From assembly GCA_003165595.1 (NCBI GenBank), contig PLWQ01000032.1:1-47812 (forward strand): DNA of 47,812 nucleotides, written 5' to 3'. Under the pieces are notes generated by a model, which saw nothing but the letters and a program-made list of their open reading frames with translations, ran no database searches and was not told the origin of the DNA. The DNA comes from Fibrobacterota bacterium (GTDB lineage: Bacteria > Fibrobacterota > Chitinivibrionia > Chitinivibrionales > FEN-1185). Below are positions 15,374 to 23,650 of this stretch, piece by piece (position 1 is the first letter of the stretch; every line of letters begins with the position of its first letter). The translations under genes and the position numbers were made by a program.

Positions 15374-16621
15374 ATGGCCCGATCCATGGAACTCTTTGTC
15401 GCCATGCGATACCTGCGCGGCAAGCGCAGGATGGGGTTCGCCTCGTTTATAACCTGGACATCAGCTGCGGGCGTGTTTCTCGGTGCGCTGGTACTGGTGG
15501 TGGCGCTCTCGCTTGCCAACGGGTTCGAAAAGGAAGTGCGCGACCGGATCGTCGGGATTACCGCGCATGCCAAGATTCTCCAGTATTACAGCAGGCCCAT
15601 CGTGAATTACGATTCGCTGCGACTCCGCATTATCAAGTACCCGGGCGTGGTCGCGGCAACTCCGTACATCATGGAAAAGGGCGGAATAGAATACGAATCG
15701 GTGAAGGAAGGCGTCATGATCATGGGCGCCGCCGCCGCGACCGAAACCACGGTTACCGAAGTCGGCCAAAAGATCACCTTCGGGAAATTCGCGCTAGATT
15801 CCGCTTTGTCAAACAAGAACCGGAAGCTGCCCGGCATCGTCATCGGCATCGGCATGGCCGACAAAATGGGCGTCCGGCCCGGCGCAGAGGTGGTTGTGGG
15901 CGGCCTCACGGCCGAGGCAGCCGACGGCGAAATCACCTCCATCCCCATGGCGCGGTTTGTGGTGCGGGGCATTTTCGAAACCGGCATGTACGAATACGAC
16001 CTCAACCTCGTGTACATCTCAATCAAGTCGTGCGAAGCGCTCTTCTCCATGAACGGCGTTGAAGGCATCGCTATCAAGACCAACGACATGTTCCGGGCCG
16101 ACGCCATTGCGCATGCCGTCAAGGATTCACTGGGCGGATATCCCTACCGCTGCATCGACTGGAAATCGCAGAACAAGTCGTTGTTCGACTGGATGCGGCT
16201 CGAACGGTTTGTGATCTTCATCGTGATATCGCTCATTATCCTCGTGGCGGGGTTCAACATCGTGTCGTCGCTCGTGATGATGATCGTCGAGAAGCGTCGG
16301 GAGATCGGCATTCTCATGAGCATGGGTGCCACGAGCGGCGCCATCATGCGCATATTCATGTTCAACGGCGTGGTTATCGGCATCCTCGGCTCCACGCTCG
16401 GCGTGGCCGCGGGCGTGCTCCTGTGCCTCCTGCAATACCACTACAAGTTTATCCCGCTCCCCGGCGACATCTATTTCATCGACCGGCTGCCGGTCCTCAT
16501 CCGCTGGGCCGACGTGATCGCAATTTATGTAACGTCAAACGTCATCTGTTTCCTCGCCACGTTGTATCCGGCATGGAGCGCCTCACGCGTGCTTCCTGCC
16601 GAAAGCATCCGCATAGAGTAG
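15374..16621 (+). CDS. lolC: Lipoprotein-releasing ABC transporter permease LolC/LolE
   Basis: 415 residues starting MARSMELFVAMRYLRGKRRMGF, the usual start of LolC/E proteins. One transmembrane helix near 25-48 precedes a large periplasmic domain (about 50-270), then three C-terminal helices (about 276-300, 325-350, 375-400) form the FtsX-like permease domain with the coupling helix MMIVEKRREIGILMSMGAT. With LolD it extracts lipoproteins from the inner membrane for transfer to LolA. Only one permease gene is present, so it may work as a homodimer (LolF-type). Cotranscribed with lysS and lolD. Confidence 0.9.
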   Translation: MARSMELFVAMRYLRGKRRMGFASFITWTSAAGVFLGALVLVVALSLANGFEKEVRDRIVGITAHAKILQYYSRPIVNYDSLRLRIIKYPGVVAATPYIMEKGGIEYESVKEGVMIMGAAAATETTVTEVGQKITFGKFALDSALSNKNRKLPGIVIGIGMADKMGVRPGAEVVVGGLTAEAADGEITSIPMARFVVRGIFETGMYEYDLNLVYISIKSCEALFSMNGVEGIAIKTNDMFRADAIAHAVKDSLGGYPYRCIDWKSQNKSLFDWMRLERFVIFIVISLIILVAGFNIVSSLVMMIVEKRREIGILMSMGATSGAIMRIFMFNGVVIGILGSTLGVAAGVLLCLLQYHYKFIPLPGDIYFIDRLPVLIRWADVIAIYVTSNVICFLATLYPAWSASRVLPAESIRIE

Positions 16622-16630
16622 GGGACGGCC

Positions 16631-17305
16631 GTGAGCATGGTTGCTGTTTCCAATCTGACAAGGACCTTCGTGGACGACGCGGGGTCGTTTGACGTGATAC
16701 GCGACGCCTCCTTTGAGGTTGACAGGGGTGAAATGGTGTCGCTCGTGGGCGTCTCGGGCGCGGGTAAGACCACCCTGCTCCAGATCCTGGGCGGGCTGGA
16801 CAAGCCCACGTCGGGCGAGGTGCGCATCAACGACCAGTCGCTTTCCGCAATGTCCGCGTCCCAGCTTGCCGCGTTCCGCAACCTGCGACTCGGATTCGTG
16901 TTCCAGTTCCACCATCTGCTGCCCGATTTCACGGCACTTGAGAACGTGATCATTCCGGGGATGATTGCAGGCAAATCGAATCAGGAATGCATCGCCCGGG
17001 GCCGCGAGCTGCTCGATCTGCTGGGACTCACGAGGCAGGGTACACATTACCCTTCGGAGCTTTCCGGCGGAGAGCGCCAGCGCGTTGCGCTGGCGCGATC
17101 CCTTTTTAACGGTCCCGCACTCATTCTGGCCGACGAGCCCACGGGCAATCTTGACAAAAAGAACGGCCAGCTTCTGCTTGAGCTGTTCCAGAAGGCAAAC
17201 CGGGAGCTCAAGCAGACATTCCTCGTTGCCACGCACAATGCCGAACTCATTCATGGAATGCACCGGACGATTTACATTGAGGATGGGAAGATAGTGAGCA
17301 AATGA
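16631..17305 (+). CDS. lolD: Lipoprotein-releasing ABC transporter ATPase LolD
   Basis: 224 residues from GTG at 16,631 (ATG at 16,637 possible). Walker A GVSGAGKTTLLQ, Q-loop FVFQFHHLLPDF, signature LSGGERQRVALARSL, Walker B LILADEPTGNLD and switch H in VATHN are all intact. The FQFHHLLPDFTALENV segment is typical of LolD. It powers the LolC/E permease encoded nine bases upstream. Confidence 0.94.
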   Translation: MSMVAVSNLTRTFVDDAGSFDVIRDASFEVDRGEMVSLVGVSGAGKTTLLQILGGLDKPTSGEVRINDQSLSAMSASQLAAFRNLRLGFVFQFHHLLPDFTALENVIIPGMIAGKSNQECIARGRELLDLLGLTRQGTHYPSELSGGERQRVALARSLFNGPALILADEPTGNLDKKNGQLLLELFQKANRELKQTFLVATHNAELIHGMHRTIYIEDGKIVSK

Positions 17306-17334
17306 GCGATGCATATTAAATTGTCATGAGAGAA

Positions 17335-17490
17335 GAATTTGGGCGCCCCGCCTGCGGCGGCGGCCCTCCTTACGGGCTCGGCCGTTCGGCCTCGGTGCCG
17401 GATCGCCCCCACGCCTGCCGGCGGGGTCGACCGGCACTGCGCCTTGGCGCACCGCTCCAGTCCGGCCTGGCGCGGAAGAGAACAAAAATA
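17335..17490 (+). repeat. Dispersed GC-rich intergenic repeat A, copy 1
   Basis: The core at 17,374-17,409 reads GGGCTCGGCC, GGCCTCGGTGCCGGA, CGCCCC. Nearly the same core occurs at 23,413-23,448 and 35,656-35,691. A second shared block, CGACCGGCAC...GGCGC, follows in copies 1 and 2. The copy occupies most of the 347-base gap between lolD and mcsA; no protein in this gap is credible. Confidence 0.7.
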
Positions 17491-17652
17491 CCGTCTGCGG
17501 TTCGGCAAGCGGGCAGCAGTCACAGATACATGTTGTCCAGAATCCCCAAATGGTCGATGCACGCAAAAGCACCAACCAGATTTGCGTAAAAAGGCTCTCT
17601 GCTTATTGACAGCTAGGAAATCGTCAGAATAGTCAACAAAGGAAATGTTGCC

Positions 17653-18171
17653 ATGACCCCCTGTGAACACTGCCATACGTCCCCGGCGACGGTGCATATC
17701 ACCCAAATCTCAAACAACGAGGCCACGGTCTCCCACTTGTGCGAAACATGCGCGCGGGAGAAAGGGATCATGGTGGAGGTGCGGCAGGAAGGCTTGCTGC
17801 CGGAAATCGGCATCGACATTCAGCGGCAGGCGCAGGCTGCGCCCGGCGCGGCCCGGGAAGATGCCCGCGAATGCAGCCATTGTCACACGAAGTTCGCGGA
17901 GTTCAAGGCCACAGGAAAACTCGGCTGCCCGCGCTGTTACGAGGAGTTTGAAAAGGATATAGCCTCGATGCTCGCTCAGGTCAACGGCGAGCACCTGCAC
18001 AAGGGCAAACGGTATTCGCGCCGCGGTGCGAGTCTCATGGCCGGTGCCGACCTCGACAAGCTGCGCCGCGAGCTGGCCGATGCGATCGGCCGTGAGGAGT
18101 TCGAGCTTGCCGCACTCCTGCGGGATACGATGCGGGGGCTGCAGGCGCCCCGGACAGACGGGAAAAATTGA
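17653..18171 (+). CDS. mcsA: McsA, activator of protein-arginine kinase
   Basis: 172 residues; ATG after AAAGGAAA. Two Cys4 zinc-binding parts: CEHCH...CETC (4-33) and CSHCHTKF...CPRC (75-97). A C-terminal UvrB/UvrC-type coiled coil follows (LDKLRRELADAIGREEFELAALLRDTMRGL). This is the McsA layout. McsA activates McsB, whose phospho-arginine marks target proteins for ClpCP in Gram-positive bacteria. Neither ctsR nor clpC is next to it, unlike the Bacillus operon. mcsB follows after an intergenic repeat. Confidence 0.9.
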   Translation: MTPCEHCHTSPATVHITQISNNEATVSHLCETCAREKGIMVEVRQEGLLPEIGIDIQRQAQAAPGAAREDARECSHCHTKFAEFKATGKLGCPRCYEEFEKDIASMLAQVNGEHLHKGKRYSRRGASLMAGADLDKLRRELADAIGREEFELAALLRDTMRGLQAPRTDGKN

Positions 18172-18316
18172 CTCACCGCAAAGGCGCCAAGAACGCAAAG
18201 AAAAGGCATAAATATTGGTTTACAGAGAGGACAACTTGCCAGTCTCTCTCATCCTCCTCGACGATTCATCTCAATTTTGCGCTTCCTTTGTGTACTTTGC
18301 GTCTTTGCGGTGAATC
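18172..18316. repeat. Inverted pair of intergenic repeat B (CACCGCAAAG type)
   Basis: CTCACCGCAAAGGCGCC and GAACGCAAAG (18,172-18,200) are mirrored at 18,285-18,316 by CCTTTGTGTACTTTGCG and TCTTTGCGGTGAATC. The pair can form a long hairpin in the mcsA-mcsB gap. Related CACCACAGAG units lie at 20,959-20,997 and 22,678-22,755. Confidence 0.65.
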
Positions 18317-18332
18317 CTGAATACGGCGGATC

Positions 18333-19415
18333 ATGATCCAATCAATCTTGTCCCACCCCATGCCTCCTTGGCTTTCCGGCAACGGCCCGGACAGCGACGT
18401 GGTGCTTTCCACGCGGGTGCGGCTCGCGCGCAACCTTGCGCATCACCAGTTTCCCTGGCGCGCATCGCTGTTCGAGCGGACCCAGGTATTCGAGGAAACC
18501 TCGGCTGCGCTTACGGCCTGCGCCGGATGCGGGTCATACGAGGCTGTGGCGTTCGGAAATCTGGACAAGCGGCAGCAGGAATTTCTCGTTGAAGAGGGGC
18601 TCGCAAGCAGGGAGCTTACCTCCGGCGACGGCGACCGCGGCATCGTGCATGACCGCAATAGCCGCGTCGGCGTCATGGTGAACGAGGAGGACCATCTGCG
18701 GCTCGTGGCCCTGGATGCGGGTCTGCGATTGCGGGAGCTGTGGGCCGAACTCGACGCGCTTGACGATACCGTGGGCACGCACCTCGACTACGCATTTGAC
18801 AATCGAACGGGTTTCCTTACCTGCCGGCCCGCCAACGCGGGAACCGGTCTTCGCGTGTCGGTCTTTGTGCACCTGCCCGGGCTCGCGCTCACGCGTTCAC
18901 TGGACCCTGTTTTGCACGCCGCGAGTCAGATGGGTGTGGCAACGAAGAGCTTCTTCGGGGAAAATTCGAGCGTGACCGGAAATTTGTTCCGGTTAAGCAA
19001 CGGCGCGGCCATGGGATCGAGCGAGAGCCAGCTCGTGGACAACGCCGATGCGGTGGTACGGCAGGTGATTGAGTTCGAGCGAAAGGCGCGCGAGCGGATC
19101 CTGGCGGACGCGCGGCTGGAGCTCACCGACAAGATCTGCCGTTCGTGGGGAATTCTGTGCCAGGCCAAGCTCCTTACCGTGGACGAATTCTTCAATCTGA
19201 GCTCCGCCCTGCGCGTCGGGATTGAATGCAATTTGTTCGACAAGTGCACCTTGGCCGACCTCAACAGGCTCACGTTGTTTGTGTTGCCCGCCCACCTGGC
19301 GACGTGGTGCGGGAAAGCGCTCACACCCGACGAATGCGGAGAAGCTCGGGCGTCGCTCGTACAAACATTTTTCGCGCGAAACGCGCAGGAGACAAAACTC
19401 GATGAAAACGGTTGA
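18333..19415 (+). CDS. mcsB: McsB protein-arginine kinase
   Basis: 360 residues, normal length. Phosphagen-kinase-type landmarks are present: VVLSTRVRLARNL near the N-terminus, the diagnostic VMVNEEDHLRLV (about 110-121), LTCRPANAGTGLRVSVFVHLPGL, and GSSESQLVDN. The fold transfers phosphate from ATP to protein arginine. McsA, its activator, is directly upstream. The last codons overlap the start of the YedF-like gene by 14 bases. Outside Firmicutes the McsAB targets are poorly known; no Clp gene is visible nearby. Confidence 0.93.
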   Translation: MIQSILSHPMPPWLSGNGPDSDVVLSTRVRLARNLAHHQFPWRASLFERTQVFEETSAALTACAGCGSYEAVAFGNLDKRQQEFLVEEGLASRELTSGDGDRGIVHDRNSRVGVMVNEEDHLRLVALDAGLRLRELWAELDALDDTVGTHLDYAFDNRTGFLTCRPANAGTGLRVSVFVHLPGLALTRSLDPVLHAASQMGVATKSFFGENSSVTGNLFRLSNGAAMGSSESQLVDNADAVVRQVIEFERKARERILADARLELTDKICRSWGILCQAKLLTVDEFFNLSSALRVGIECNLFDKCTLADLNRLTLFVLPAHLATWCGKALTPDECGEARASLVQTFFARNAQETKLDENG

Positions 19416-20007
19416 CGCGCGCGGCATGGCCTGTCCCAAGCCGCTTATTCTCACAAAGAAAGCCCTCAATGAGCTGGGCCCCGGCGGGCGCCTTACGGTG
19501 CTCATCGACAACGAGACGTCGAAACAGAATGTGGAGCGGTTCTGTCTCGACAACGGCGTCGAGGTTTCTGCGGCCGCGGAGGGAGCGGTGTTTACACTCT
19601 CGCTTACCAGGCGGGGCGCGGGAACCATCGTCGCAACCGAGCAGGTATACTGCGCCCCGGAGGCGCAGCGGAAACCGCACGTTATCGTCTTCCGCAGCGG
19701 CACCATGGGCAACGGGCCGGAGGAACTCGGCGGCATCCTGATGAAAGCATTTGTCAACACCATCAAAGAGATTTCCCCCCTGCCGGGCCACCTGGTATTC
19801 TATAATACGGGAGTGCATCTCGTGGTGAACGGCTCGCCGCTGGTGGAGCCGTTTGCCGAGCTGGAGAAGAAAGGAATTGCGATCCTCGCCTGCGGCACGT
19901 GCCTCGATTATTTCGGCCTCAAGGCGAAGCTGGCGGTCGGCACCGTTTCGAACATGTTTACCATCCTCGAAACACTCAGCGCTGCGGGCAGCGTGATAGC
20001 CCCGTAG
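19402..20007 (+). CDS. yedF: YedF-like selenium metabolism protein (TusA + DsrE-like)
   Basis: 201 residues from the ATG inside the mcsB end. Residues 1-70 form a TusA/SirA-like domain beginning with DARGMACPKPLILTKKAL, carrying the catalytic CPxP Cys. Residues 95-200 are a DsrE-like domain (HVIVFRSGTMGNGPEELGGILMKAF, VFYNTGVHLV, ILACGTCLDYFGL with two Cys). This two-domain form is the selenium-associated YedF type. It probably handles reduced selenium or sulfur for selenophosphate synthesis. A DUF3343 gene, its usual neighbour, follows by 10 bases. Role inferred from family context. Confidence 0.88.
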   Translation: MKTVDARGMACPKPLILTKKALNELGPGGRLTVLIDNETSKQNVERFCLDNGVEVSAAAEGAVFTLSLTRRGAGTIVATEQVYCAPEAQRKPHVIVFRSGTMGNGPEELGGILMKAFVNTIKEISPLPGHLVFYNTGVHLVVNGSPLVEPFAELEKKGIAILACGTCLDYFGLKAKLAVGTVSNMFTILETLSAAGSVIAP

Positions 20008-20017
20008 GCCGGAATCC

Positions 20018-20257
20018 ATGACCAAGGTGATTGTCGTTTTCGGATCCACGCGCGCCGCGATACGCGCCGAACGTGCATGTCTTGCCGCAGGGCTCCTGTG
20101 CCAGGCGATCCCCATGCCGCGCGAAATCTCGACGGGATGCGGCATTGCATTGGAGATTCGCGAGCAGGACAAGGCCACGGCCGAGGCGATCATGCTCAGC
20201 GCCGGGATTCCGGACGCACGCGTCGTTCCTCGTCCGGCGAAACCGGACATTGCATAA
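20018..20257 (+). CDS. DUF3343 putative Se/S carrier protein
   Basis: 79 residues. VIVVFGSTRAAIRAERACLAAGLLCQAIPMPREISTGCGIALEI is the DUF3343 pattern: a small ferredoxin-like fold with RAE, the IP.PREIS.GCG motif and its conserved Cys. In many anaerobes this gene accompanies yedF, yedE and selD and is thought to carry selenium or sulfur. Located 10 bases after the YedF gene, clearly one unit. No selA, selB, selC or selD is in the window. Confidence 0.87.
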   Translation: MTKVIVVFGSTRAAIRAERACLAAGLLCQAIPMPREISTGCGIALEIREQDKATAEAIMLSAGIPDARVVPRPAKPDIA

Positions 20258-20366
20258 AACAACCCGGTGCGCGGCTGCGCAGTGTCGCAATTCTTCTTGA
20301 TCCGCGTTGTCCGGCCAGGTATTTTAAGCCGATTGACTACAAACAACACTAAGAAGGGATGGTGTC

Positions 20367-20942
20367 ATGAAATCCATCATAGGCTCGAAGACCGAGAAGA
20401 ACCTGTGCATGTCGTTCGCGGGCGAATCCCAGGCGCGCAACCGCTACACGTATTTCGCAAGCGTTGCGAAAAAGGAAGGGTTCATTCAGGTCTCCAATAT
20501 TTTTGGGGAAACCGCCGCCAACGAGAGCGAGCACGCCAAACGTATGTTCAAATTTCTTGAAGGCGGTACGGCGGAAATCACCGCGTCCTATCCGGCGGGC
20601 AAAATCGGCACAACGGCCGAGAACCTTGCCGCGAGCGCCGACGGTGAGCAAGAGGAACATACCCTGATGTATCCCTCATTTGCGAAGGCCGCTGCCGAAG
20701 AAGGCTTTCCCGAAGTGGCAACGATGTACAAGATGATAGGTGTTGCCGAGGCGCAACATGAAAAACGATACCGGGGCCTGCTCGCGAACCTTGAGCAGGG
20801 AACCGCGTTCAAGAAGAACGGGAAAGTCTACTGGCGGTGCAGCAACTGCGGATACATTCACGAGGCATCCGAAGCCCTGAAAATCTGTCCTGCCTGCAAT
20901 CATCCGCAGGGCTATTTTGAGTTGTTGGCCGAGAACTGGTAG
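20367..20942 (+). CDS. rbr: Rubrerythrin
   Basis: 191 residues; ATG after AGAAGGGATGG. The di-iron four-helix domain has the Glu ligands in [28 protein letters not shown] and [12 protein letters not shown]. The C-terminal rubredoxin domain has two Cys pairs, CSNCGY and CPACNH. It reduces hydrogen peroxide in the cytoplasm of anaerobes with electrons from rubredoxin, and a rubredoxin gene follows 60 bases later. Sequence complete, no anomalies. Confidence 0.96.
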   Translation: MKSIIGSKTEKNLCMSFAGESQARNRYTYFASVAKKEGFIQVSNIFGETAANESEHAKRMFKFLEGGTAEITASYPAGKIGTTAENLAASADGEQEEHTLMYPSFAKAAAEEGFPEVATMYKMIGVAEAQHEKRYRGLLANLEQGTAFKKNGKVYWRCSNCGYIHEASEALKICPACNHPQGYFELLAENW

Positions 20943-20958
20943 TACAAAAGGAAACGCC

Positions 20959-20997
20959 TTTCACCACAGAGACACAGAGGACACAGAGAAAGAAGGA
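20959..20997 (+). repeat. Intergenic repeat B (CACAGAG type)
   Basis: TTTCACCACAGAG, ACACAGAGG, ACACAGAGAA: three imperfect CACAGAG units in the gap between rubrerythrin and rubredoxin. The last bases (GAAGGAGG) also supply the ribosome binding site of rubredoxin. Confidence 0.6.
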
Positions 20998-21004
20998 GGC
21001 TGGC

Positions 21005-21163
21005 GTGAAACGTTACGTTTGCAACGCCTGCGGATGGATTTACGATCCGGCAACCGGTGATCCGGACGGCGGAATCGCTCCCGGTACCGCGTTCGAAGAC
21101 ATTCCCGCCGATTGGGTGTGTCCTCAATGCGGAGTCGGCAAAGACGATTTTTCGCCTGAATAA
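21005..21163 (+). CDS. Rubredoxin
   Basis: 52 residues from GTG at 21,005, eight bases after [21 protein letters not shown]...[23 protein letters not shown] carries the four Cys of the Fe(Cys)4 site (C6, C9, C39, C42) and the conserved DWVCP..G...F. It is an electron carrier, here most likely for the rubrerythrin upstream. Confidence 0.95.
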   Translation: MKRYVCNACGWIYDPATGDPDGGIAPGTAFEDIPADWVCPQCGVGKDDFSPE

Positions 21164-21170
21164 GCCGCGC

Positions 21171-21338
21171 GTGCCCGGTACTGCAAAAACCTCCCTGGAA
21201 GACGGCGCAGCGAAGAAATACCCGTGCGCCGATTGCCATTTTTGCCAATGGTGCGCGGAGTCGCGGTGCGGCGAGTGCAGGCGCAAAAAGGGCGCTTGCT
21301 CCCGAGGATGCAAGCGCCGCGTCAAAAGAAAGCGGTAA
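21171..21338 (+). CDS. Tiny Cys-rich protein after rubredoxin
   Basis: 55 residues from GTG at 21,171, seven bases after the rubredoxin stop and two bases before zwf. Eight Cys fall in the core CADCHFCQWCAESRCGECRRKKGACSRGC, including four in a strict CxxCxxCxxC run. The ends are basic (CKRRVKRKR). Such spacing could bind a metal or iron-sulfur centre, but no known family is recognised. The position between rubredoxin and zwf suggests a redox role. The start is uncertain, as no clear ribosome binding site is seen. Confidence 0.5.
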   Translation: MPGTAKTSLEDGAAKKYPCADCHFCQWCAESRCGECRRKKGACSRGCKRRVKRKR

Positions 21339-21339
21339 C

Positions 21340-22665
21340 ATGGCGTGCAATGCGATAATAATCCTGGGCGCGTCCGGGGATTTGACAAAAAAGAAGCTTG
21401 TTCCCGCCTTGAACATGTTGTACCGCCGCGGCGAGCTGGCCGATTGTTTCCTGGTGGTCGGGGAGGGGCGTTCCGCACTTACCGACGAACAGTTCCGCGC
21501 GAGATTTGCCATTGCCGACGACTTTGGCCGTCTGCTTTCTTACCATCAGGGAATCAAGGGACTCAAGAAGTACCTTGCGTCGCGCGGGCAATTTTCCCGT
21601 CTTATTTTCTTCTTCGCCCTCCCGCCCGAGGCCTATGCCCCCACGGCGCAGGAACTCGTTGCCGAAGGGTTCGGTCGCGAGGTCTCCATCATCATCGAAA
21701 AACCGTTCGGTTCGGACTACGCGTCCGCTGCGGCGCTCAACAGAGAGCTTGTATCATTTTTCAACGAGTCGCAGATCTTCCGCAACGACCACTATCTTGC
21801 CAAGGAGGCGGTGCAGAACATCCTCGTGTTCCGGTTTGCCAATTCCGTGTTCGGTCCGGTATGGAACGGCGGATTCATTGAGTCGATACAAATTAACGCG
21901 TGCGAAGAATATACGGCATCGGACCGTGCGCAATACTTCGACAAAGCGGGGATAGTCCGCGACATGGTGCAGAACCACCTGATGCAGCTCCTGTGTCTCG
22001 TTGCCATGGAGCCGCCCGATTCACTAGGGGCGGAAGACATTCGCGGTCGGAAAATGGACGTTCTGCGCTGCCTCGCGGTGAGAGAATGCCGCCGCGCCCA
22101 ATACGAAGGATACCGCGCGGAAAAGGGCGTGGCCCCGGATTCGAGCACCGAAACGTTTGCGGAGCTGTCGCTGTCGATTGACAACGACCGGTGGCGCGGG
22201 ACGCCGGTGTACATCCGCACGGGCAAGGCTCTCCACCGCACCGGCACGGAAATCGGCATCAGGTTTAGGGCCCTGCCCAAAAGTCTGTTCAACGAGTCGG
22301 GGGCGGTGTCGAGCAACCTGATCGTGTTCAACATCCAGCCGTCTCCCGGCATCATCGTGAAATTGTCAAGCAAGAACCCGGGCACCGACATCCGCCTCAC
22401 CGACGCGCAGATGACGTTCTGTTACAGCGACACGTTCGCCGCCCAGATCCCCGACGCATATCAGAAACTGCTGCTCGACGCAGTGCGCGGGGATCACACG
22501 CTGTTTGTAAGCTCCGAGGAAACCGAGCTTTCGTGGCGCGTGCTCGACGACATCATTGACAAAGGGCCATGCGGCACCTACGCGAAGGGAAGCCTGCCGC
22601 CGCGAGGGCTGCCGGTGGACTGGATCGATTTCGACCGCTATGCGACGGAATGCGCTCCGGAATAG
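21340..22665 (+). CDS. zwf: Glucose-6-phosphate 1-dehydrogenase
   Basis: 441 residues, slightly short for the family (about 480-510). The NADP-binding start is IIILGASGDLTKKKLVPAL. The substrate-site signature reads RNDHYLAKEAVQN, where most enzymes have RIDHYLGKE; the catalytic His and Lys remain. C-terminal domain motifs include WRGTPVYIRTGKAL and DAYQKLLLDAVRGDHTLFV. It makes NADPH and 6-phosphogluconolactone. Its place after rubrerythrin and rubredoxin fits supply of reducing power for peroxide defence. Confidence 0.94.
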   Translation: MACNAIIILGASGDLTKKKLVPALNMLYRRGELADCFLVVGEGRSALTDEQFRARFAIADDFGRLLSYHQGIKGLKKYLASRGQFSRLIFFFALPPEAYAPTAQELVAEGFGREVSIIIEKPFGSDYASAAALNRELVSFFNESQIFRNDHYLAKEAVQNILVFRFANSVFGPVWNGGFIESIQINACEEYTASDRAQYFDKAGIVRDMVQNHLMQLLCLVAMEPPDSLGAEDIRGRKMDVLRCLAVRECRRAQYEGYRAEKGVAPDSSTETFAELSLSIDNDRWRGTPVYIRTGKALHRTGTEIGIRFRALPKSLFNESGAVSSNLIVFNIQPSPGIIVKLSSKNPGTDIRLTDAQMTFCYSDTFAAQIPDAYQKLLLDAVRGDHTLFVSSEETELSWRVLDDIIDKGPCGTYAKGSLPPRGLPVDWIDFDRYATECAPE

Positions 22666-22677
22666 ACGGGGACTGTG

Positions 22678-22755
22678 AAATCACCACAGAGGGCGCAGGG
22701 AAGAAATTGCAGAGAAAAGCCCGCTGTCTTGAAATCTCCGTGTTTCTGTGATGAG
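22678..22755. repeat. Intergenic repeat B, inverted pair
   Basis: AATCACCACAGAGGGCGC (from 22,679) is mirrored by CTCCGTGTTTCTGTGATGAG (22,736-22,755). The gap between zwf and the ferritin-like gene can thus fold into a hairpin of the same family as at 18,172-18,316. Confidence 0.55.
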
Positions 22756-22802
22756 TCTTTTGACTTGGAACCAAACGAAAACCATCATCCGAGGAGGAAC
22801 AC

Positions 22803-23297
22803 ATGGGAATTTCCTACAGCGCCGATGAAATTTACGAAATAGGCGTGGGGATAGAGAAGAATGGGAAGTCGTTTTATGAGGCGGCCGCCGACACGACGCA
22901 GCAGACTACCGTAAAGGATTTCTTCGGCAAGCTTGCCAAATGGGAGGCAAAACACATCGAATTGTTTTCGAGACTCAAGGCCGGTCTGCCGGACGGTGCG
23001 CGCGAACACGTTTCCTTTGACCCGGCGGACGAGCTTCCGTTGTACCTGAAGGCGGCTTCCGATTCTCACATTTTCAAAGCCGGCGTGGATATCGCGGGCC
23101 TCGTCTCGCGCTGCAAGACCGCGATTGACGCGCTGTCCATGGCACTGACTTTCGAAAAGGACTCGGTGGTCCTGTATTCCACGTTTCTGAACCTGGTGCC
23201 CGCCAACCTCGGCAAAAACGACGTGGAGCGGATCCTGCAGGAAGAATTGAAGCATGTGACGTATATTACGGATGAGATGAAGAAGTTGACAAAATAA
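22803..23297 (+). CDS. Ferritin-like/rubrerythrin-type di-iron protein
   Basis: 164 residues; ATG after GAGGAGG. Four-helix bundle with iron-ligand pattern: IGVGIEKNGKSFYEAAA, WEAKHIELFSRL (ExxH), ALTFEKDSVVLYSTF and EELKHVTYI. No rubredoxin domain, so it is a stand-alone erythrin domain of the COG1633 type. Likely part of oxidative-stress or iron handling with the upstream rubrerythrin group. The exact reaction is unknown. Confidence 0.85.
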   Translation: MGISYSADEIYEIGVGIEKNGKSFYEAAADTTQQTTVKDFFGKLAKWEAKHIELFSRLKAGLPDGAREHVSFDPADELPLYLKAASDSHIFKAGVDIAGLVSRCKTAIDALSMALTFEKDSVVLYSTFLNLVPANLGKNDVERILQEELKHVTYITDEMKKLTK

Positions 23298-23354
23298 AAC
23301 GAGAAGTTCTTTTTCTTTGTGGGGGAAGTTCAGCCTGTCTCAAATCTTGACAGT

Positions 23355-23520
23355 AGGTTTGGGCGTTCCCCTTCGCCCGCGTTAAAGCGCGGTCTTGGGT
23401 CGGCCTCCCTCCGTGCTCGGCCGATGGCCTCGGTGCCGGACCGCCCTATGCGCCTGCGGCGCTGGGCCGACCGGCACCGTGCTCTGGCGCGCACTGCGGT
23501 CCTTCCTAACGCTTGGCAGA
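23355..23520 (+). repeat. Dispersed GC-rich intergenic repeat A, copy 2
   Basis: The core at 23,413-23,448 (GCTCGGCC, GGCCTCGGTGCCGGA, CGCCC) matches the copies at 17,374 and 35,656. The following block GGCCGACCGGCACCGTGC...GGCGC matches copy 1. It fills much of the 353-base gap before the Smr gene, where no gene is credible. Confidence 0.7.
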
Positions 23521-23650
23521 TGATGAATCAACCATTGTTATTTCGGCCCGGGCATAGTATCTTGTTGACAAAAGGCGTTTGTGCCAAGCCACTTGAAACC
23601 TTGCCCTCCCAGAGTCATCGATGGCCCGGCAACGCGTGAGGTGAGATAGA

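Noticed and set aside
17326-17632. Protein-coding frames in the lolD-mcsA gap
   Set aside because: Several overlapping frames on both strands are caused by the GC-rich repeat A; none has a start signal or a recognisable pattern.
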